The position numbers and the translations under genes are program-made. The notes below the pieces were generated by a model, which did no database searches, had not been told where the DNA came from, and was given only the letters and a program-made list of their open reading frames with translations. Of a stretch of DNA of 50,144 bases, positions 45,501 through 50,144 are shown piece by piece; the first letter of the stretch is position 1; every line of letters starts with the position of its first letter. This DNA is from Oscillospiraceae bacterium (GTDB lineage: Bacteria; Bacillota; Clostridia; Oscillospirales; CAG-272): assembly GCA_015063385.1 (NCBI GenBank), contig SVUG01000011.1, positions 1-50,144 of the forward strand. Direction: 5' to 3'.

Positions 45501-45534
45501 AAAAAAAGAACACCGCATAGGGTGTTCTTTTTTT
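45501..45534. terminator. Terminator of the FAD oxidoreductase gene
   Basis: A 14-bp stem (AAAAAAAGAACACC with its complement, 6-nt loop) ends in a T-run, 22 bp after the stop codon. Confidence 0.9.
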
Positions 45535-45672
45535 GCGTTTTGTTGATTTCTGGTTTGCATTAATCCTCTTTTATCTTGTGTCATCAACAATATTTGCGCG
45601 AAAATTTTCGGGTATGTACAACTAAAAATCAGCAATAATATTTAGTACTATAACTTTCAAATTGGAGAAAAA

Positions 45673-46983
45673 ATGAGTGCTAATATTACAAAATCGGTTT
45701 GGGAAAGCACTGCTTCGAGAGTGCGCTTTGAGCAGTTAAGGGGGAATAAAAGCACCGACGTGCTTATCATAGGCGGTGGCATTGCGGGCATTTTATGTGC
45801 ATATAAGCTTAAAGGTGCGGGTATAGACTTCATTCTCGTCGAAGCCAAGGATATTTGCGGCGGAATCACAAAAAACACGACAGCTAAGATTACGCTTGGA
45901 CACGGCTTAATTTACGATAAAATGATAAAACGGTTCAGCTTTGAGAAAGCAAAGCTTTACCTGCAAGCGCAGATACAGGCTAGTGAGGAATACCGTGAGC
46001 TTTGCAAAGAAATCGACTGCGACTGGGAAAGCAGAGATTCCTACGTTTATTCCCTGAAAAGCAGTGAAAAAATCCACAAGGAAATTGATGCCCTAAATCG
46101 CCTCGGTGTGAAAGCTGAATTTCGAGAGACGCAGGAGCTTCCCTTCTCAATAGAGGGAGCTATACTTGTAAAAAATCAAGCACAATTTAATCCCTTAAAA
46201 TTCTTATACGAAATCGCAGAGGGCTTGCCAATTTACGAAAATACAAAGGTGACGGGGCTCACACCGCACAAAGCGATAACCAATTACGGTGAAATATCAT
46301 ACAAAAAGCTAATTGTAGCAACGCATTTTCCAATGCTAAATAAGCACGGCTTATATCCTTTGAAGCTTTATCAGCACCGCTCGTACGTCATCGCTCTTAA
46401 AAATGCGCAAAACGTCAATGGAATGTACGTAGACGAGTCCGATGCAGGAATGTCGTTTAGAAGCTACGGTGACGTTTTGCTTCTTGGCGGGGGAGGTCAT
46501 CGCACGGGCAAATCGGGCGGATGCTGGCAGGAGCTTGAGACTTTTGCTAAAAAGCACTACAAAAACGCCGAGATAGTCGGCAAATGGGCAACACAGGACT
46601 GTATGACGCTTGACGGAATACCTTATGTCGGGCAGTATTCAAAATCTACGCCAAATCTATTCGTAGCCACAGGCTTTAACAAATGGGGTATGACGAACTC
46701 TATGGCTGCTGCAAGCATTCTCTCCAGCCTTGTTCAGGGTAAAAGCAGCCCTTACGCAGAGGTATTCTCCCCCCAACGCTCCCCGTTCCGTCCACAGCTT
46801 GCCGTAAATGCATTCGAGTCGGCATTAGGACTGCTTACCCCCACCGCTCCGAGATGCCCGCACCTCGGATGTGCTCTCAAATACAACCCAGCCGAGCATA
46901 GTTGGGATTGCCCCTGTCACGGCTCGCGCTTTGACGAAAGCGGTCAGCTTATAGATAATCCGGCAACGGACGATAAAATATAA
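45673..46983 (+). CDS. FAD-dependent oxidoreductase with C-terminal Rieske [2Fe-2S] domain
   Basis: A 436-residue DAO-type flavoprotein. The FAD motif is VLIIGGGIAGILCAYKLKGAG with GITKNTTAKITLGHG, then a long substrate domain. The last about 45 residues are a Rieske module with C-x-H-x15-C-x2-H (Cys395, His397, Cys413, His416 in CPHLGC and CPCHGSRF). This resembles B. subtilis YhfW but is shorter. The reaction is unknown; electron transfer between FAD and the iron-sulfur centre is expected. A perfect 12-bp palindrome (CGAAAATTTTCG, 45599-45610) lies upstream. The reading frame looks A/T-richer than the FAD oxidoreductase next to it. Confidence 0.88.
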   Translation: MSANITKSVWESTASRVRFEQLRGNKSTDVLIIGGGIAGILCAYKLKGAGIDFILVEAKDICGGITKNTTAKITLGHGLIYDKMIKRFSFEKAKLYLQAQIQASEEYRELCKEIDCDWESRDSYVYSLKSSEKIHKEIDALNRLGVKAEFRETQELPFSIEGAILVKNQAQFNPLKFLYEIAEGLPIYENTKVTGLTPHKAITNYGEISYKKLIVATHFPMLNKHGLYPLKLYQHRSYVIALKNAQNVNGMYVDESDAGMSFRSYGDVLLLGGGGHRTGKSGGCWQELETFAKKHYKNAEIVGKWATQDCMTLDGIPYVGQYSKSTPNLFVATGFNKWGMTNSMAAASILSSLVQGKSSPYAEVFSPQRSPFRPQLAVNAFESALGLLTPTAPRCPHLGCALKYNPAEHSWDCPCHGSRFDESGQLIDNPATDDKI

Positions 46984-47070
46984 TAACCTTTATTTATGGC
47001 AGTTAAAAGCTTCTACTAAACCTCTCTGAGTGACTTTGTGTGATTTTCAAGGACACACCCGCATCATTTC

Positions 47071-47101
47071 AAAACGGGCAGAAATAATCTCTGCCCGTTT
47101 T
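47071..47101. terminator. Bidirectional terminator between Rieske and GH2 genes
   Basis: A perfect 12-bp stem (AAAACGGGCAGA with TCTGCCCGTTTT) and a 7-nt loop, T-tailed on both strands, separates convergent genes. Confidence 0.92.
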
Positions 47102-47107
47102 TGCGTC

Positions 47108-48763
47108 TTATTTTACACAGAAGTGACGCTTTACAACCTCAAAAGCAAGCTTCTTGCGGCGATAGGTGTCAACTATTCCCTTGTTGTTCATAGACTTAGG
47201 ACGGCTGGAGAACCAGCTTTCGTCGACACGCACATCAGCAAATTGCCAGATAAAAACGCCAGTGACGTCTTCGTTTGCGAGAACGGCTGAGAGCTGCTCG
47301 TCAAGTATCTCCGCCTGGCGCTCCTCGCTCCACTTGCATCTGGTTTCGCTACGGTAGCCGTATATCGCACCCGCACCTATCTCGCTGATGATGAAAGGCT
47401 TGTTTCCGCTTTCGTGCTTCTCTGCATATTCCATAAGGCTTTTCGTCATTAAATCAGGGGCTTTAAGGTCGGCAAAATCATACCAGCCGGGATAGAAATT
47501 AGCAGAAACGATTTCTTCAAGGTCAAAGCAAATATCACGGAAATGCTTGTTTGATGCAAAGGTTCTCGGGCGGCTGGAATCAAGCGAAATAATACGGTCA
47601 AAGAGTGTCCGGTAGCAGTATCTGCCGTACTCGGTTTCGCTTGAGCACTCGTTCAATATGCCCCAACAGAATATAGAAGGGTGATTATAATGATAAGTAA
47701 TCATTTCATCAATACAGTTAAGGCTCTGTGGAAGGAAGTTGGGATTTCTCATCTGCTTTTCCTCAAGTCCTCTTGCGTGCGCCTCCTCCCATACGAAAAG
47801 CCCCATTTCGTCGCAGAGATCGAGGAAAAGCTCATCGTTGGGATAGTGGCAGGTTCTTATGCCGTTTGCACCCGCATCCTTCATAAGAGCAATATCACGC
47901 ATCATCGCCTGAAGCGGTACGGAGCTGCCAAGAGAATTATAATCCTCATGGCGATTGAACCCCAGAAGACGCAACGGCTTACCGTTTAGAAGCAGCTTTT
48001 TGCCGTCCACTCTTATCTCACGGAATGCTACCCTGTCGATGAGATCGTCAACAACCATCTCCCCACAGCAAAGCTCAGCGCAAAGCGTGTATAGATTGGG
48101 CGCTTCAATACTATAGTCCTTAACTCCGTCAAAGGTATATTCGCGGCAAACCGTCACGCACTCCCCTGCCGGAACGGCAATATTTTTCTCGGTATAGGTC
48201 TTGCCGTCGAGAGTATAACGAAGAGTATAGGTAGCGTCCTCTTGAGAGAGACTCTCTATCTCGGTGATAACGGTTGCAGACCAGCCGTCAGATGTCTGCT
48301 TCGTAGTAAAGTGCACGTAATTTATTACACCGTCGCCAAGCTCTTCAATAAGAAGCGGACGTATAATTCCGCCGTAGGTATAATAGTCGTTCTCTACGTG
48401 AAGCGCAGACGCCTCCGAATAGGAATTGTCAACCTCAACCTTTATCTCATGCTCACCGTAAGAGAGCGAAAGGTCGGTATGGAACTCGGTGTAGGCATTA
48501 TAATGCTCAGAGACAAAATCTCCGTCAACGTATACACGGGCGGTATGGCTTACCCCCTTGAATACAAGACGCACGTTGCCACCGAGGGTGAAGCTTCTTC
48601 TATATTCTGCCTTACCCTTGTATGATGCAAGCGTGGGTATCATTTCCCAGCAGGACGGAACGGTCAGCTTCCCGTCATATTTCCCGTTTTCAGTACGGAA
48701 ATCCCAAAGTCCCTCTGCCTCTCTTACACGCCTTACATTATGAGTGTTAAACAATCTGTACAC
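47108..48763 (-). CDS. GH2 glycosidase, beta-glucuronidase/galactosidase type
   Basis: From GTG 48763, which has GGAGG 7 nt upstream, the protein is 551 residues (VYRLFNTHNVRRVREAEGLWDF). The frame is open to 48877 but that extension covers the promoter. The jelly-roll, Ig-like and barrel domains occur in order. The acid/base Glu is in CWGILNECSSETEY and the nucleophile Glu in PFIISEIGAGAIYG. No signal peptide is seen. The N-terminus resembles GUS-type enzymes, yet the specificity is open. It is divergent from an AraC gene, whose product probably controls it. Confidence 0.9.
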   Translation of the reverse strand: MYRLFNTHNVRRVREAEGLWDFRTENGKYDGKLTVPSCWEMIPTLASYKGKAEYRRSFTLGGNVRLVFKGVSHTARVYVDGDFVSEHYNAYTEFHTDLSLSYGEHEIKVEVDNSYSEASALHVENDYYTYGGIIRPLLIEELGDGVINYVHFTTKQTSDGWSATVITEIESLSQEDATYTLRYTLDGKTYTEKNIAVPAGECVTVCREYTFDGVKDYSIEAPNLYTLCAELCCGEMVVDDLIDRVAFREIRVDGKKLLLNGKPLRLLGFNRHEDYNSLGSSVPLQAMMRDIALMKDAGANGIRTCHYPNDELFLDLCDEMGLFVWEEAHARGLEEKQMRNPNFLPQSLNCIDEMITYHYNHPSIFCWGILNECSSETEYGRYCYRTLFDRIISLDSSRPRTFASNKHFRDICFDLEEIVSANFYPGWYDFADLKAPDLMTKSLMEYAEKHESGNKPFIISEIGAGAIYGYRSETRCKWSEERQAEILDEQLSAVLANEDVTGVFIWQFADVRVDESWFSSRPKSMNNKGIVDTYRRKKLAFEVVKRHFCVK

Positions 48764-48799
48764 GTTTTTTCCTCCGGAAATCAAGTTGATTTTAATTAC

Positions 48800-48828
48800 A
48801 TTATACACAAGAGAATCAAAATCTTCAA
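48800..48828 (-). promoter_or_regulatory. Promoter of the GH2 gene
   Basis: TTGAAG (48828-48823), 17 bp and TATAAT (48805-48800) on the minus strand, directly beside a TGTCAAA site. Confidence 0.75.
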
Positions 48829-48856
48829 TGTCAAATATATCCATTTTTGTGTCAAA
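48829..48856. promoter_or_regulatory. Putative AraC-type operator: two TGTCAAA direct repeats 21 bp apart
   Basis: TGTCAAA occurs at 48829-48835 and 48850-48856, so the repeats are two helical turns apart. The first lies immediately upstream of the GH2 -35 box, the usual place for an AraC activator. An inverted copy (TTGACA) is the -35 of the araC promoter. Confidence 0.55.
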
Positions 48857-48870
48857 AAGTACGCTACCTA

Positions 48871-48899
48871 TTGACATTTATGGCTTAATACCTTAAAAT
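48871..48899 (+). promoter_or_regulatory. Promoter of the AraC-type regulator gene
   Basis: TTGACA, 17 bp and TAAAAT, about 30 bp before the start. Confidence 0.72.
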
Positions 48900-48930
48900 A
48901 AAAGCGGAATTTGATTTACGAGAGGTGCTA

Positions 48931-49734
48931 ATGAATATTCTCGATGAGCTTCTTGGCGGAATATCGCTGAAAATCATATACGGTCAAAGCGTTTGCCATA
49001 CTGAAAATTGGTACGAAACGAAGACAAAGCTATATAGCACGGTCTGGTGCATAAGGCGAGGCAAGGTACACGTCAGAATAGGGGGAGAAGAATATATCGC
49101 AACCGAGGGCGACGTTATACTCTTTTCACCGGGCGACACTTATAATGCATTTGGCGAGGGCGAGTGCGAGTTTGTCTACGTCACGTTCAATCTTGAGCTT
49201 GGGCATGCAGAAAATTCCCCCTCGGGAAGTATATCGGGAATGCTGTCGGGAGAGCGAGTAAGGAATATATCTCGGAGCTTCTGCCGTGAATATATTAGAA
49301 AAACGAACGAGGTAAACCGCCCGGGCGTTGATGCCTACGCCTGCTTTTTCTCATTTATTACGGAGATTTTCTTAAAAATTAGGGACGGAGAGTGCATTTT
49401 CTTCTCGGGGCGTGAATCGAAAGCCCCGTCAAGTGATATGAAAAAAGCAATAGAATATTTGAGCGAGCATTTTGACGACGGAACGTCCGTTAAGGACGTA
49501 GCAGCAAGGTTTAATATCTCCGAAAAATATTTTATCTCAAGGTTTAAATCAATAACGGGTATGCCACCAAAAAAATACCTCATAGAATGTAGAATGCGCC
49601 GTGCTATCGAGCTTCTTCGTGGCCGCAAAAAAACTATGTCGGAAATTGCGCAGACGCTTGGCTATTCAGATCAGTATTCCTTTTCCAAAGCATTCAAAAA
49701 GCATTACGGTGAGCCCCCATCCGCTTTCAGATAA
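48931..49734 (+). CDS. AraC-family transcriptional regulator with cupin domain
   Basis: Residues 1 to about 150 form an N-terminal cupin-like sensor (a WCIRRGKVHVRIGGEEY strand pair, then GDVILFSPGDTYNAFG). The C-terminal 100 residues hold two helix-turn-helix motifs: DVAARFNISEKYFISRFKSITG and MSEIAQTLGYSDQYSFSKAFKKHYG. ATG 48931 is the start; the earlier GTG (48925) lies in the GAGGTG ribosome-binding site. Divergent from the GH2 gene, it probably activates that gene in response to a sugar. Confidence 0.9.
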   Translation: MNILDELLGGISLKIIYGQSVCHTENWYETKTKLYSTVWCIRRGKVHVRIGGEEYIATEGDVILFSPGDTYNAFGEGECEFVYVTFNLELGHAENSPSGSISGMLSGERVRNISRSFCREYIRKTNEVNRPGVDAYACFFSFITEIFLKIRDGECIFFSGRESKAPSSDMKKAIEYLSEHFDDGTSVKDVAARFNISEKYFISRFKSITGMPPKKYLIECRMRRAIELLRGRKKTMSEIAQTLGYSDQYSFSKAFKKHYGEPPSAFR

Positions 49735-49735
49735 C

Positions 49736-49764
49736 AAAATACCCCCGAATTTCGGGGGTATTTT
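49736..49764 (+). terminator. Terminator of the AraC regulator gene
   Basis: ATACCCCCGA pairs with TCGGGGGTAT, with A/T flanks and a T-rich end, just after the stop. Confidence 0.9.
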
Positions 49765-49900
49765 CGCATGTGAATTTAATTACCTTGCAGCTATCCAATC
49801 TGTGTTATTACAAGATGTGCAGACACGGGACGGATACAACCCCTAGGCTCGTTGCACTTTAAATAAAAAGGCGCAACCACAAGAGCTAAACCACTTTTGT

Positions 49901-49990
49901 TGGTGCAGACGACGTCGCGCGTTAAGAAAACTCTTGATAAGAGTTTTTAGCACGAAGAGTGAAGCGATAGCTGAGCTCTGTCCCGTCATT
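49901..49990. repeat. 90-bp direct repeat, copy 1
   Basis: This copy matches 50055-50144 with two mismatches (49909-49910). It contains a perfect hairpin, AAAACTCTT-GAT-AAGAGTTTT, near its centre. The repeat period is 154 bp. Confidence 0.9.
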
Positions 49991-50054
49991 ATCCGGGTGA
50001 AGACCGTCGAATAGGCAAAAAAAATAAAGACCGAAATACCTCTCGGTCTTTACC

Positions 50055-50144
50055 TGGTGCAGGGGACGTCGCGCGTTAAGAAAACTCTTGATAAGAGTTT
50101 TTAGCACGAAGAGTGAAGCGATAGCTGAGCTCTGTCCCGTCATT
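50055..50144. repeat. 90-bp direct repeat, copy 2 (truncated by the window edge)
   Basis: The copy continues at least to the last base, so the true repeat may be longer. On the minus strand it is directly followed by the terminator-like hairpin at 50025-50052. Confidence 0.9.

Larger units (their letters stand above)
49765..50144. other. Non-coding right edge with hairpins and direct repeats
   Basis: No convincing gene lies here. Besides the direct repeats there is GTGCA/TGCAC (about 49827-49858) around a GGGACGGATACAACCCC segment, and a terminator-like hairpin, AAAGACCGA/TCGGTCTTT (50025-50052), with a T-run on the minus strand. The small minus-strand frame at 49922-50143 runs through both repeat copies in different frames and is probably spurious. 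Confidence 0.6.

Noticed and set aside
49922-50143. Small minus-strand protein frame
   Set aside because: It crosses both repeat copies in different frames and a terminator, so it is unlikely to be translated.
49901-50144. tRNA genes ending in CCA on the minus strand
   Set aside because: The ends read TGCACCA, but no T-loop (TTCRANNC) or cloverleaf could be formed.

Overview
The window reads as chromosomal DNA of an uncultured, spore-forming, gut-type member of the Clostridia. Supporting this are a SpoIVB peptidase, an AddB-type (not RecBCD) helicase-nuclease subunit, the rpoB and rpoC architecture (1210-residue beta', acidic beta tail), class II GalT, a YitT protein, Shine-Dalgarno sites of the AGGAG kind, and many textbook sigma-A promoters (TTGACA, 17 bp, TATAAT). 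Genus cannot be fixed from the sequence alone. I see no tRNA or rRNA gene, CRISPR array, transposase or phage gene.

Layout. 1-4.1 kb: a possible LysR-type C-terminal tail, then a winged-helix regulator translationally coupled to addB (minus strand). 4.3-6.6 kb: an uronate-catabolism pair, a KDPG/KHG aldolase fused to a VOC-like domain and a GH88 unsaturated glucuronyl hydrolase lipoprotein. 6.6-13 kb: spoIVB, typA, a YitT membrane protein, rsmG and a GT2 glycosyltransferase. 13.3-20.9 kb: rpoB-rpoC with their own promoter and a leader of about 165 nt. 21.2-25.9 kb: a minus-strand run prfC, trmB, a double-domain radC (frameshifted) and a DUF554 membrane protein. 26-29.4 kb: a plus-strand operon of a HAD phosphatase (frameshifted), a small lipoprotein, an SDR and a GH20 hexosaminidase. 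29.5-34.8 kb: another SDR, a secreted M6-like metalloprotease with a 27-bp repeat linker, a ZIP transporter and galT. 34.9-43.9 kb (minus): GT2, UDP-galactopyranose mutase and a GPH sugar symporter in one unit, then a GH2 and a domain-permuted GH3 anchored at both ends. 44-47 kb: two FAD oxidoreductases, the second with a Rieske domain. 47-49.7 kb: a GH2 glycosidase divergent from an AraC regulator. 49.7-50.1 kb: non-coding DNA with a 90-bp direct repeat that runs off the window.

How it fits together. The sugar genes suggest an organism that takes in and hydrolyses oligosaccharides: GH2 and GH3 enzymes and the GPH symporter supply sugars, GalT makes UDP-galactose, Glf converts it to UDP-galactofuranose, and the adjacent GT2 could add it to a surface glycan. 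GH88 plus KDPG aldolase would handle unsaturated uronates. The AraC regulator most likely controls its divergent GH2 through paired TGTCAAA sites.

Most notable: (1) a radC-like gene encoding two RadC/MPN units, split by a single-base shift in a G4 run; (2) a HAD gene split the same way; (3) a duplicated stem-loop element of about 100 bp upstream of the GPH symporter; (4) a 90-bp direct repeat, one copy followed by a clear terminator, at the right edge; (5) an orphan atypical response regulator fused in expression to addB with no addA beside it; (6) a membrane-tethered, domain-swapped GH3.
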